Positions 1 through 10,839 of a stretch of 64,000 bases of DNA are shown here, one piece after another. The notes under the pieces were generated by a model, which saw only the letters and a list, made by a program, of their open reading frames with translations, had not been told where the DNA came from and made no database searches. Origin of the DNA: Datura wrightii (Eukaryota > Streptophyta > Magnoliopsida > Solanales > Solanaceae). Position numbers and translations under genes: made by a program. The stretch lies in the NCBI GenBank assembly GCA_035772735.1, contig JASDFA010000016.1:171621001-171685000 (forward strand), read 5' to 3'. The stretch's first letter is position 1. Every line of letters begins with the position of its first letter.

Positions 1-350
1 CTTGTTAAGAAAGCCCGTAAGCTCTCTCCTTTCATGGGCCACCAACAACACCCATCTAAAGCTTCTCAACAGCCTCACCTGAAATTTGTAATGGCGAGCC
101 ATGTCACCGATGATAGGATAGAAATCAGATTTTTAGTAATATTCTCCCTTTATTAACTACACCTTAAATCATGATTAAGTTAGAATACTAGTATTTTATA
201 CTTATTATGTGAGTTTTATTGTGTAGGACTTGACTCTTAGCTAAGAATCACCTTTGGAGCTAAAACATATGCTTTGGTACTTCGAATTTTAAGTAGAATT
301 CTAAGAAATTCAATTGGGATTGAGGACTGTGCAGCGCGTTAGGGGCCGTG
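1..350. other. Unassigned AT-rich flank
   Basis: This is A+T-rich sequence left of the first recognisable transposon remnant. The first ~165 bases can be read as one open + strand frame, but I recognise no domain in it and codon use is unremarkable, so I do not call a gene. It may be host DNA or an older element. Confidence 0.3.
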
Positions 351-651
351 ACACGCCCTTGGTCGCGCAGCCTGCCTGCCGTGGCACGTTGCCAATGCGC
401 AGGTGGGCTGTTTCGCGCATCCTCCTTGCCAACGTCCGCGTTTTACTTCCGATTCCATGCCTCCACTTCACCATCTCATGATTAGTTCCTCAAATTCATT
501 TTAAACCTACAAAAACAAGAACTAATCATGTTGGTTATTATATATATTCACATTACATAAAATTACATGAGAATGTATATAAATAAGTAGATAAACAAGA
601 CGAAACTAAGTTATAAAGTATCACTTGGACATGCCATTTTTCCCAAGATCA
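351..651 (-). repeat. Truncated LTR of the element-N family
   Basis: The GC-rich block at 366-420 and the AT-rich tail to 651 align by eye with the end of the N-family LTRs at 17090-17372 and 21600-21932. They share the CGTGGCACGTTGCCAA core, the 'aactaatcatgttggtta' type stretch and a terminal gatca. The copy is more diverged than the two N LTRs and is truncated on its left side. The orientation is minus, because the LTR would start TGATC on the minus strand at 651. No PPT follows it, so it may be a solo or broken LTR. Confidence 0.6.
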
Positions 652-1454
652 AGGACCAAGTGTGCATATGAAAAATGAAAAGAATGGACAAGTACAACAA
701 ATTTGGCCCAACGCGATGCGGCCGTGCCACACTGGCGTTGATGAGTGTCCCTTCTGAGAAATTAACTCTAAGAAGTTTAAGGTAGTGCAACTCGCCACGC
801 CCCACACTAGACTTATTTTCTATAGATTTTACTTCATCAAATTAAGAATGTTTGGTCTGAAAGTGTTTCTATATGGTATAAATACATGAAAAAGATGATT
901 TTGAAGGAATTTTTGACCTATGAGGCTTTGAGAGAAGAAGACTGTCTAAGGATTCGAGACATAAGGATTATCGAGTTTGCAACCATCAATCAATTCAATA
1001 CGCAAGTTTTGATTAAAAAGTGATTGTAATATTTTATAGTTTTCACACTGTAAAAATGATGTATTTCTTGTCATCAATTGAGTAGTTTCCCCTTAGAGTT
1101 TTGATAGAGATGGTGTTTTGAACATTATTTATGGATTTAACTCTTGTTTAATTGCTCAAATTTGTTAATGGAATTTTAAATCTAATTGTAAAATTATTTG
1201 CTATTTTATTTAATTGAAAGAGGAATAGTTCGGTGAATATCTTTGCATCATCTTATTTAGTTTTAATTAGTGATTCTTCTAGGTAATTGAAAGAGATTCT
1301 TGAATTACTAGTTGAACCAAGAAAGAAAAATATTCGAGAGATATTTTCCTTGAGACAAAACCATTAATACTTTCTTGCATATGTTCATAAGACTTTTCAT
1401 TAGTTTATTACGTACAAATTAAATTCATTTGAAAAAATTTTCTTAACTTCAAAA
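652..1454 (+). repeat. Flank of element O: LTR-like fragment with TATA box
   Basis: This stretch has a GC-rich patch (about 705-735), then a TATA box (tataaata, 877-884), then an AT-rich leader-like region without long ORFs. That layout matches the U3-R part of plant LTRs. Its likely continuation is 48532-48880, on the other side of element O, so O appears to have inserted into an older LTR. I could not fix the ends or find its partner LTR. Confidence 0.4.
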
Positions 1455-1459
1455 ATAAT

Positions 1460-2844
1460 TAATGTGTCGGGAGTTTATGACGCATCTTTTCTCCATTTCA
1501 TGGAGTTTTACATGTCTTTAGTTACTAATTTAAGTCAAAATTGACCTCATTATGCTATATTTTAGGAACCTAAGTGAAATAAAGAAAGGAGGAGTTAAAG
1601 TCACAAATTTTCCCAGAAGACAAAGCAAAGGACAGATGCCTCTCAAAAGGACGGTTCGTACCTTCAAATGTTCATCAGATCCTGCTTGATCCAGAAACTA
1701 CTTTCAAGTGGTCAGCAGCTAACGAGGTGAAGGATGAACCATCTTTCCAGAAGATAGCCCGTTAATCAAAGGACAGTTCACTCGACCTAAAAATATTAGA
1801 ATCAAAGGACGAACCATCTTACCAGAAGAAGGTCTATCAATCAATGGACGGACAACAACTTAGTAGAAATCCAACTTTAATCAGTGAAGCAAAGGATGGT
1901 CCCTCCCTGCACACCTGGGACTCTGATTTTAAATAAATTTGGGATTCTTTAGGCTTATTATAAATAGTATTTTTTTATGACATCTAATCATAGACTGAAT
2001 TAGATAGAATAGTTCATAACTCATCTAGATAGACAACATAGAGAATAGGTCCATTTTGTAATTCAAGGATTGAAATTCATCAATGCAAGTTTTCTTCTCC
2101 AATTTGCAATTTCATTGGTAAGAATGTTCAATTACTTATTTTCTTCTTTTGTTTTTGCTATGGGTAGCTAAACCCAGATCTAGGATTCTGAACCCTAATA
2201 ATCTCAATAGGGTAAAATTAATTGTGGTCTTAAGAACATTTGATTGATTTGTGATTTGTAAAGTGTGATTAATGATGAAAGTCACTCAATCCTACCCAAT
2301 TAACTTTATTATGCTTGAAAGAGCTAATTTAGATTGGGTTAACATCAATCAACAATAACTCAAGTCTCTAACCTTTTTTTTAACAGATTCACCTAGACAT
2401 AGGATGAATTCCAATTGGCAAAAGGCAATCGGGTAGAAAGGAGTTCTTTTCAATTTGATAAACTTGAGGTAGATTGACACCATTGGTGCTATTGAAAGAT
2501 ACTCATTGGTTGCTTAAGTAATTTCTTGCATGTTCATCAATAGCCCATTCTCAATTTGCCCATATTGAGTGATTTAACGAGATCGATTCAAAATTGGGTT
2601 CACTTCCCTGCTGCTTCTCATTATTTGATTACAATCTCAAGCAATTTACATTCCTTAAGTATAGCTATATTTATCCTAACCCTAATTCGAATAGTCTCTA
2701 AACTCTTAAATCTGAATTAAAAAGTGCTAGATAGTTTGGGTCTACCACAGTCTCTGTGGATTTGACCTCGACTCTTAGTTAGGTATTATATTTGCATCGA
2801 CCGTTTACACTTCCAAAAATTAGAGTGGATTTGAGAAACGATCA
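1460..2844 (+). repeat. 5' LTR of element O
   Basis: It pairs with 47081-48526 along its length, for example the stretches after 'actaatttaagtcaaaa' and 'cactcgacctaaaaatatta'. It ends gatca just before the PBS. U3 holds repeated imperfect palindromes of the GGAnGGTCC type. The U5 side contains the 'tctctgtggatttgacc' motif typical of Athila-like LTRs. The two LTRs differ visibly by many substitutions and small indels, so the insertion is old. Confidence 0.85.
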
Positions 2845-2850
2845 AACTTA

Positions 2851-2867
2851 TGGCGCCATTTTCAGGG
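2851..2867 (+). other. Primer binding site of element O (tRNA-Asp type)
   Basis: tggcgccattttcaggg lies 6 bases after the 5' LTR. Its first 7 bases match the plant tRNA-Asp PBS (TGGCGCCGTTGCC...), with a diverged 3' half. Element G has a similar sequence (TGGCTCCATTTTCGGG). Confidence 0.65.
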
Positions 2868-2963
2868 TCTTTTCCATAGGCCCCATCTAGCATTTTTAAT
2901 TTGGTTTGTTTGATTAGACCTATTCTTTCACTTTTGCTTTAATCTATTGATTGAAAAAGGAGC

Positions 2964-3177
2964 ATGGCTCTACTGCCGGGTGATTTGTAGAACATATTTA
3001 TGGAAGTCAACAACGAGGCTGACTACATAAGTGCAACTATTCTTCCTAGAGTAAATGCTACGTCCTTCAAAATACACGGTAGCATATACATAATGCTCAA
3101 AGAGGAGGGCCAATTTCAAAACTCCACCGACGATGACCCTCACCAACACTTGAAGAACTTTTTGGAGGTGGGTAACC
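2964..3177 (+). pseudogene. Gag of element O, N-terminal part, split by element A
   Basis: The likely start is the ATG at 2964, with a TAG after eight codons. The same frame then runs open from 3000 to the junction at 3177. It contains the conserved Athila/Tat gag block DDPHQHLKNFLEV. The continuation DDAIRLRVF is found after 27097, and the frame is restored when element A and one copy of its target duplication are left out. Gag forms the particle shell. Truncation by insertion plus the early stop make this a pseudogene. Confidence 0.85.
3173..3177. repeat. Target site duplication of element A, left copy
   Basis: taacc here matches taaca at 27092-27096 with one mismatch. It lies directly next to the LTR ends. 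Confidence 0.7.
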
Positions 3178-4859
3178 TGATAACGCTCAAACTCACACCT
3201 CCTGCTGAAGTATGAAGCAAACATTGTCAATAAAGAACCTAACAAAGAGGTTGCAGTCCAATCCACAGGGAATATGGAAGATCTAGACTAATGCTAGTAA
3301 GTGAACTTGTTGGTTATTTACTCCAATTTGGGGATTTTAAGAAAACAATGATTAAAACAATGATTTAAATCAAGAATTAAGAATAACTAAGATTTGTGTT
3401 CCCCATAGGTTCATAACTACTTCAGGTATACACACGTGATCGATATCAATGCTTACTCATAGAACTGATAACTAGGATTCATCCAAACGACTAGTTTGTC
3501 CCTACTGAATGACTATAATCAATCACTGGGTCAAGTCTCATGAGTAGTTTCAGACTAACCATTATCAATATATTGCAATTTAACTATCCTGTGACCACAA
3601 CTAAAGTTAACACAATGATCATCAAGATCAAGACTTTGTTGTAATTCTCTTTTCCTAATCTCTACCTCTCTAGGCTCAAGCAAGTAAAGAATTCAGGCAA
3701 GTCCTAACGTTGTACATCATTAAGAAACATTTAAGCATGAAGAGAATACAATACAAGCATTTTACATTGATTTTGAATTACTTTTGTGTATTCCTAGCTC
3801 GTTAATTCACCATGGTTCCCACAACCCTAACTATGGAGGTTTTAGCCTCTCATATTTGCAAAGTTGTGATATGCATTCATAATTAAACACATAATTCAAT
3901 ACTTAAAATGGTAATTGAGAGAAAAGTTTCTTTGAATATATAAGAAAAACCTCAAGAATAATTGATAAAGATCGAGAAAGAATCCAAGAAAAGGTTGATC
4001 ACAAGTTAATTAACTCAACTTTATGTCTTTCCCTCGAATCTCTATTGATTTCACGCCTCTCTCACTTCTATCTAATGCTCTCTATGACTTACTACTGAAA
4101 ATAAAACATAAAAGGTATTTATGCAGACATAAGAATCCTTTTCCTAAGCTAACAGGGTGATTTTCCATAACTGGTACCGCCTGAGCCACGATTGATCATA
4201 CAACCCGTAGCAGAATTGTACGGGTCGTACCTGCTGTCCCTGAGTCCTTGGCTTGATGAAATTTTGGATAAGTGTTGGGAATTAGTAACTCATACGTGCT
4301 TCCTACGAGTCGTTATTTTCTTCCATGGTCTAAGTTTGAGAACTCTGAATTTTTCTGAAATTATTCACGAGTGTTGTGGTACAACTCGTACCTCCCAACC
4401 ACGACTCATATTTTCTGAAGTTTTGCTTAGCACTGAAAATCTTTTGAAGATCATCACTGCTCCTGATACGATTCGTACATTGTTGCCATGATTCGTAAGT
4501 CCATCCGTATCAGGAGTTTGCCTTTGTGCAATTTCTTTTGAATATTTCCACAACTCAAGTTACGGATCATACCATTATTGTACGACTCATACTGAGGATC
4601 ATAGGTTGCATTCTTCCCAGTTTAGCCATCTGAAACTTTTCACGATTCTCAGTACGACTCGTACCATCAACACACGACTCATACTAAGACTGTCACTTTA
4701 GCACATTTTCTGCACTTTTGGGTTCTTTTGTACATTCTTGCTCCAACACTTATTTTTTGCGTAATCAAAGAAAAAGTGCGTTACACCCATATAAACACAC
4801 CTAAGTTCATGCTATTTTCTTAGTTTTGAGCATCGAAAGTGCTGTAAACTCACAACACA
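3178..4859 (-). repeat. 3' LTR of element A
   Basis: It starts tgataacgctcaaactcac on the + strand and ends cacaacaca, so it reads TGTGTTGTGAG...GAGCGTTATCA on the minus strand. It pairs with 25417-27091. The motif ccacagggaatatgg at 3258-3272 is shared with the LTR of element G. The 4180-4690 stretch holds palindromes such as gtacgactcgtac (4652-4664). Confidence 0.88.
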
Positions 4860-4878
4860 TCAACACCCTCAACTTAAG
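4860..4878 (-). other. Polypurine tract of element A
   Basis: On the minus strand this reads CTTAAGTTGAGGGTGTTGA, directly upstream of the 3' LTR. A similar PPT (tttaagttgggggtat) precedes the 3' LTR of element O. Confidence 0.75.
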
Positions 4879-6440
4879 ACTTTTACATGTCCTCAGGCAA
4901 AGAAAAAAAATAAAACACGACGCTCAACTAGAAATAACCCAGGATACTACAGTAAATACCAAACAAAATCTGCACTATAAATCCAACAACTTTTGACCCT
5001 TCTTCCATGAACCAATATCAGCTAATGTACTACAAGCAACCATAAAACATGATGAGCAGGGATTAAGACATGTCATCTAGCTATTAGTAGGTAATCAGGT
5101 CATCACCGATGCTTTTCACACAGACCATTGGTAAGATTAAACATAGTTCCCTCACAACAAAAGAAGTCCCCATTCACAAATATAGTAACATATATGGCAT
5201 GGACTAAACAAGCAAGACTCTCTCTCTCACAAAGAAGTTCCAAGTATTGTGAATCAAATACCATAGGCTTGCCCTTATTTTCTCTACTTTGGTCTGTCAG
5301 ATGGTTAGATTAGGATCACTATAGGACTTGATGCGGCTTGTAATGTAGGCTTTAGGGCTGGACATGATAAATATGGGACCTTTTTACGTGACTAACCCTT
5401 CCTTGGCACTACATACATTGGCTCTATTTTTCACCTATTGCACCTTTTTTTTGCTTTTCCTTCTTTTTCCTCCCTTTTCACCCCTTTGTTTGCATTTGTA
5501 TGAGTGTGGTGTGTTTTCAATCTCTTTCAAGCATTATTTTCTTTTTGAATTTTTTTTTCAAAATTTTCATCTCTTTTTTTCTTTATTCCTTTTCGTCTGT
5601 CACACCAAACTTCATTTTTCACTTTTTATCTTCTCTCTCCCTTTTTCTCGTTCCCACTATTTATGCACTCTTACTCTAGCCACCCTCAACTTAGGTGTTT
5701 TGCCTATGTTGAGGTTCACAGTGTTCAAGGAGGGACCAGGGCCAAAATAGGTTCATTATAAAAAATGGGTACGGTTCATCGGTTAATCAAAGAAAAATGG
5801 TTTATTAAAGGCTCAAAATTGGGATCAAGGGAATCATATGATTTTGGTAGGGTCATTTAGGCTAAAAGTGGGCTCAATAAAAATGACCTATGATCATATC
5901 CTAACAACCATACTTAACCTATACAAAGACCAACTAGGCAAGTTCTAGATCTTCAACACAGTACTGAACTAAGTATCAAACCTCACTCACTCATGGAACA
6001 TGACTTATATTCTCTCTACCTATCTGGTTTATGCATGAATTAACAAGACTACTCATGCTAATACACTAAATGACATCAAAAGATCCACAGAAATCATGCA
6101 TGTAGTCACAAGTACAAAGCTAATTCATTAATTTTTTTTAAACAGGGTCATTTTTTTCTCAAAAATCCAAAACTAGTGCATTTTTATTGGCTGAGTACTC
6201 CTAAGCTACTTTATAATTAAACAAAAATCACAAAATAAAAAAATAAAATCCTAAACATGCTGGTTCTACTAGATAGCATGCCCAAAGGAAAAGAAACACG
6301 ACAAGAAAAACCCTCGAACGAATTCAAAACCCAAAAAATACAAGTACAGCCCCTCCCCTTTTAAAAATTGTGCCTCGTCCCCGAAGCATGAACTACAAGA
6401 ACAGAGGGAAGGGAACATACCTGTGGCTACTCAGACTTCA
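4879..6440 (-). other. 3' noncoding region of element A
   Basis: About 1.5 kb lies between the integrase end and the PPT. It contains a long + strand pyrimidine tract (5410-5660), a second PPT-like copy (5680-5697) and a G-rich tract on the minus strand (6347-6388). Long stretches match the corresponding part of element G (37190-37760), for example the identical 19 bases at 5311-5329 and 37326-37344. No env-like ORF is visible. Open frames here come from the biased base composition. Confidence 0.7.
6347..6388 (-). other. Internal G-rich tract after pol
   Basis: The minus strand reads a GGGGACGAGGC block followed by TTTTTAAAAGGGGAGGGG. Elements O (34961-35000) and G (38351-38393) have comparable blocks at the same relative place. 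It could act as a second polypurine tract or as an RNA element. The role is inferred. Confidence 0.45.
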
Positions 6441-6445
6441 CTATT

Positions 6446-6494
6446 CATGGGTTACCTCTCATGCAGCGCCTAATTTAATGTTGCGATAGGACGT
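6446..6494 (-). other. Conserved hairpin motif at the pol stop
   Basis: This is the element-A copy of a ~48-base motif found in all four Athila-like elements here. On the minus strand it reads ACGTCC..GCAACATTAAATTAGGCGCTGC followed by ATGAGAGGTAACCCATG. It overlaps the end of the integrase frame. Confidence 0.6.
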
Positions 6495-7640
6495 AACTCT
6501 TGCAACTCTTCTGGCATCATCAAGGTATACTACCTCTATTCCTCTTAGTTCCTCCACATCTCTCAGATATAATTTTATTCTTTGTCTGTTTACTTTGAAC
6601 CTTTTTCCTTCTTTATTCTCAAGTTCCACTGCACTGTATGGAGACACATGTACCACTCTGTAAGGTCCCATCCATCTAGATTTCAACTTTCTAGGGTGCA
6701 ACCGAAGCCTTGAGTTGAACAATAGGACCAAATCGCCTGTGCTGAACTCCCTTTTTGCAATCTTCATGTGATGCTAAATCCTTATCCTCTCCTTATAAAT
6801 GGATGCACTTTTATAAGCTCTAAGCCAAAACTCATCCAACTCATTGAGCTGGTTAAGTCTCAGTTAGGCTGCTTCATTCCAGTTTATATTCAGCTTCTTC
6901 AGAGCCCATAATGCTTTATGCTCTAATTCAACCGGTAAATGGCATGATTTTCCATAAACCAGTTGGTACGGAGATTAACCAATGGGGGTCTTATAAGCTA
7001 TTTGGTAAGGCCACAACGCATCATCGAGCTTCCTAGACCAATCTGTCGGGCTAGTATTCACTGTTTTGGCTAGAATGGTCTTTATCTCCCTGTTTGAAAC
7101 TTTCACTTATCCACTTGACTAATGATGGTAAGGTATTTCCACCATATTTTCCAACAGGGTTCTAAATAGGCCGTTACAAAAGTGGGATCCACTATCACTG
7201 ATAATAGCTCTGGGAGTGCCAAATCTGTCGAAGATGTACTTCTGCAGAATGCTGTAACAGTTTGCCTTCATTGTTCGGTAGAGCAATAGCCTCCACCCAT
7301 TTGGAGACATAGTCCACTGCCACCAAGATGTATTTAATCCCATAAGAGCTAAAATATGGGCCCATGAAGTCTATACACCATACATTAAACAACTCAACTT
7401 TCAAAATAGGGGTCAATGGAAACTCATGTTTACGAGTAATACTGCCCTGCCTTTGGCACTGATCACAGGACTTGGCGTAATCATATGCATCTTGGTGTTT
7501 AGAGGGCCAATAATATCTGCACTGTAAGATTTTATGTGCAGTTCTAATACCACTATGATGATCTCCAACTGGGGATGAATGTCAGGCCTCTAAAATGCTC
7601 AACATCTCTACTTCCGGCACACACCTACTTATGATCCCAT
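6459..7640 (-). pseudogene. Integrase of element A (decayed)
   Basis: Integrase joins the cDNA to the target. On the minus strand a CDQCQ zinc-finger half lies near 7460, followed by the core block VWCIDFMG, VAVDYVSKWVEA, RFGTPRAIISD (7119-7416) and the C-terminal domain LLFNSRLRLHPRKLKSRWMG (6459-6767). All are typical of Athila. There are several stops and a frame change near 7200-7340. The third catalytic residue, normally Glu in a GQ-V-E-VSNREIK context, reads Lys (AAA) at 7101-7103, next to a TAA at 7107. The enzyme would be inactive. Confidence 0.85.
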
Positions 7641-7789
7641 CTGCACAAATGAGAAATAAGTATGGTTCATCCTAGTAATATCTCCAGGCATCAAACAAGA
7701 ATGTTTTTTTCTACTAAGGAGCCAGGTCTGCCGGTATCATATCACTAATCAAGTAATTTGCAAAGTCAGTGAACCAGGGAATCATATCC

Positions 7790-8369
7790 TAAGATATAGC
7801 TAGCACCTGGTCGTCGGGAAAGCATCATCAACATCAATCTCCTCTCTTGCCCTAGCTTCAGACTCTATCCTGGATAGATGATCAGCTACCTTCTTTTCCA
7901 TTCCTTTCCGATCTTTAACCTCAAACTTGAATTCTTGAAGCAACAACACCCACTGAATCAATCTGAGTTTAACATCCTTTTTGGACATCAGGTACCTCAA
8001 AGCGACATGGTCTCTATGGATGATCACCTTGGTTCCAAGCAAGTATTCTCAAAATTTTTCGAATGCAAAAACCACCACTAATAGATCCTGTTCTATGATC
8101 GTATAATTCTTCTGGGTTGTGTTAAGTGTTTTACTAGCGTAGTAGATATGATGAAAAATCTTTGCTCTTCGTTGGCCCAAAATAGCACCAAGAACAACCT
8201 CGCTAGCATCACACATTACCTCAAATGGAAGAGATCAATCTGGAGCTATGATGATAGTAGTAGTGGTGAGTTTCTCTTTCAAGAATTCAAAAGCCCTTAG
8301 ACATGCCTCATCAAACACAAACTTTACCTCCTTCCAAGCAATTTGCACAAAGGCTGTGCAATTTTGAAA
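7790..8369 (-). pseudogene. RNase H of element A, cut by T1
   Basis: RNase H removes the RNA strand during reverse transcription. The minus strand carries the blocks VIIHRDHVALRYL, RLIQWVLLLQEF and VADHLSRIE (7800-8042), characteristic of Athila RNase H. Upstream of these, to 8369, the frame is degraded but still resembles the RT/RNase H connection. The coding region resumes at 24010, beyond element T1, which inserted here with a tgaaa duplication. Confidence 0.82.
8365..8369. repeat. Target site duplication of T1, left copy
   Basis: tgaaa here is identical to 24010-24014. It fixes both ends of element T1. Confidence 0.9.
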
Positions 8370-10632
8370 TGTAATACCTCGAAAGTGCTTAAGATTAGAC
8401 TCGAAAGTTTAAAAGTTGGAAACTGCAAAAATTGGGAAAAATAACACAGAACAGGCCATGTAACGACTCATGGTATCTAACCATGGGTCGTTGTATGCAG
8501 TCATGGTGAGGGGAGTCTGGGTGGCAGTGGAGACGACGGACGACACAACAACTCGTTGCTATAAACAATGAGCCGTTGTTAGAAGGCGTAGGAGGAAGTT
8601 GGGTTCAGAAGATGGGAAACAACGGGTCGTCCAACGACTCGTGGTGAGAAGTGACGACCTGTAGTTACTGGATGTTTTTGGTTGTTGAGATTTCTAGTGC
8701 ATGTAATGGATTATGACCACGACTCATCGGAAGCAACCACGAGTCGTGGTGAGGCTCGTGGTAAGCAGGTTCAATTTTTGTGAAGGGGCACGCAACGGTC
8801 GATGTAACAACCCATTGATTATGAGGACAAGTCGTCTTGTCCGTCCGTGGTTAAGTCTGAAGGCCAATTTCTGCAGTGCAAATGCCGGGCCATACAACGG
8901 GTCGTCTTTCATTCCAACGACCCGTTGGACCAATCTGGACAGTTCTTAGGGTAGATTCATTAAGGACATTTTTGACTTTTTCACGCTATGAGACCCTAAA
9001 CTACGTCGTTTTAGCTTATGGAAGGTGGGTTTTTAGGGGGATAATTTATTTTAAGTCCCCAATCATGCATGCAAGAGTATAAAGAGGTGATCATAGGGGG
9101 ATTCAAGGCTTCTCTCTTCAAATCCTTCCAATTTCTTCTTGGGAATTCAAGGGAGATTAAGAATCAATTGTTTTCAGGTATGTAAGGCTATCAATGGGTG
9201 TTTTCTTTCACACCCATGCAAATTTTCTATGATTTCATGAAAATTCTATCAAAATTTATGGGTTTTTGAAGTAGATTTATATAAAAGCTAATGATTGTTA
9301 ATGGCCTTTCTGATTTTTGAATCATATCATATTCTAAGGGTTTTTGATCAACTTTTATGATTAAATTATTTATAACATTATCAATTTTGATTTTTGTTGA
9401 ATTTAGCCTAATCATGTATGACCCATGATGAATAGATTTATGATTTTTTTTATAAATGATGTTTACAAGCCCGACATAAATTATGATTTGAAAAGTTGAT
9501 TTAATCAATTACCCATCATGACTTTTATGAATTTCAAGCTATATGCATGATCTACAAGTATGTTTGAACTTTATAATTCATGAATTATGTTTTGGCCGAC
9601 TTATGGGCCCTATGTCATGGATAGTTCATTTATGTGCAAGTATGTTTACGATTATCATGATTTAACTAGCCCATGAATTCATATATGTTATACCATGAGC
9701 ACTATATATGTTTTAGGAGAAGTATCGAACACCGAGTAGTTTCGGAGCTCAGGTTAAGCCCCGGATCTCATAAACTACGTGCCACCGTAGGTATGTTGGG
9801 ACCTCATTTGCTGTTGTCCCCGACCTAAATGGCCCTTTTTGTGATGATATCACGCCCTTCATAGTTCTACCCTTGGCAAGGTGCGAGCGACCTCCCGACT
9901 AGGTTTATTGATCAGACTTCATGTGTGCTTATATGGGGCATGTCGGTTAAGAGAATCTCCCACTATTCCTCATGATTTAGGAATGCTTATGATTATGTAT
10001 TTTGGCTCAAGTCATGTTAAGTTAAGCTTTTCTCCTATGATTATGATTATATTGTACTACGAATGTTTTGAAAAACTTGAGCCTTATGTTATGTTACGAT
10101 GTTTACGATATGAGCATGATGCCCTACTTTTATGATCATTTATGAGTTTTACATATTTTAAAATGTCTGTTTTACTTGCTTTGCATACTTGGTACATTCC
10201 ACGTAATGACCGCATACTTTTTATGCTATATCATTTCATGATACATGACCCGACTCTCAGGCTCATCCCCGTGAGTAGTCCATCCAGAGTTTGCTGTCAG
10301 CCCTTGTGGTAAATCCTCATGTTTCGAGGGCCATATGTTCAGACCTTGATGTTCTTTTTGTTTTAGTTTGCCGGGTTAGTTGGAGATGTTGTCCCATCAA
10401 CTCATCTGATATGATAGAGGCTTTTAGATAGTTTGTAGTACTCAGCTGATATGTATGTCTAGTACTTTCTGCTTATCATGCTATGTTATGTTATATTTAT
10501 ATTTCCGCTATATCTTATGTTCAGTATTAAGTGATATGAAGTTAGATGTATGCTTATTCAATGGGTCGACTTGGAGTCTCTCGGGACTCTTTGTCCCGTG
10601 TTACGAATCTGGTCTATGTCCGGGTCGTGACA
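8370..10632 (+). repeat. 5' LTR of T1
   Basis: It begins tgtaatacctcgaaag and ends gggtcgtgaca immediately before the PBS. U3 holds many short palindromes, such as accacgagtcgtggt (8736-8750) and ccaacgacccgttgg (8914-8928). Confidence 0.92.
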
Positions 10633-10636
10633 AACT

Positions 10637-10648
10637 TGGTATCAGAGC
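10637..10648 (+). other. Primer binding site of T1 (tRNA-iMet)
   Basis: tggtatcagagc lies four bases after the LTR. It is the standard plant initiator-Met PBS and is also found in T2 and T3. It is not a tRNA gene. Confidence 0.92.
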
Positions 10649-10839
10649 AATAGGTTTGAAGTGTCTTAGGGTGTCTGAAAGCCCCATTAGGTAAAGTCTT
10701 TTTCATAGGTGTGAAGCGTGCCATACTTATGAAAAAGAGGCTACGAGACGTTTAGGAAATGTTCCCTTCTTTCATGATCCATGTCGTGCGATGAAAGTCC
10801 TTTACCCTTCTAATTCGTGCTATTCACGTTTTCAGAATC

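Noticed and set aside
1..165. Possible host exon at the left edge
   Set aside because: It is open in one frame but short, with no recognisable domain or splice context. Not enough to call a gene.
5364..5750. 128-codon open frame on the + strand, Phe/Leu/Ser-rich, membrane-like
   Set aside because: It is the complement of a purine-rich tract in the 3' noncoding region of element A. The same tract in G and N is interrupted differently, so it is compositional.
8457..8945. CRISPR-like array of short palindromes
   Set aside because: Spacing is irregular, repeats are degenerate and the context is a plant LTR. CRISPR does not apply.
10637..10648. tRNA-like match tggtatcagagc (also at 51690 and 58211)
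   Set aside because: It matches only the end of initiator tRNA-Met and sits next to LTR ends. It is a primer binding site, not a tRNA gene.
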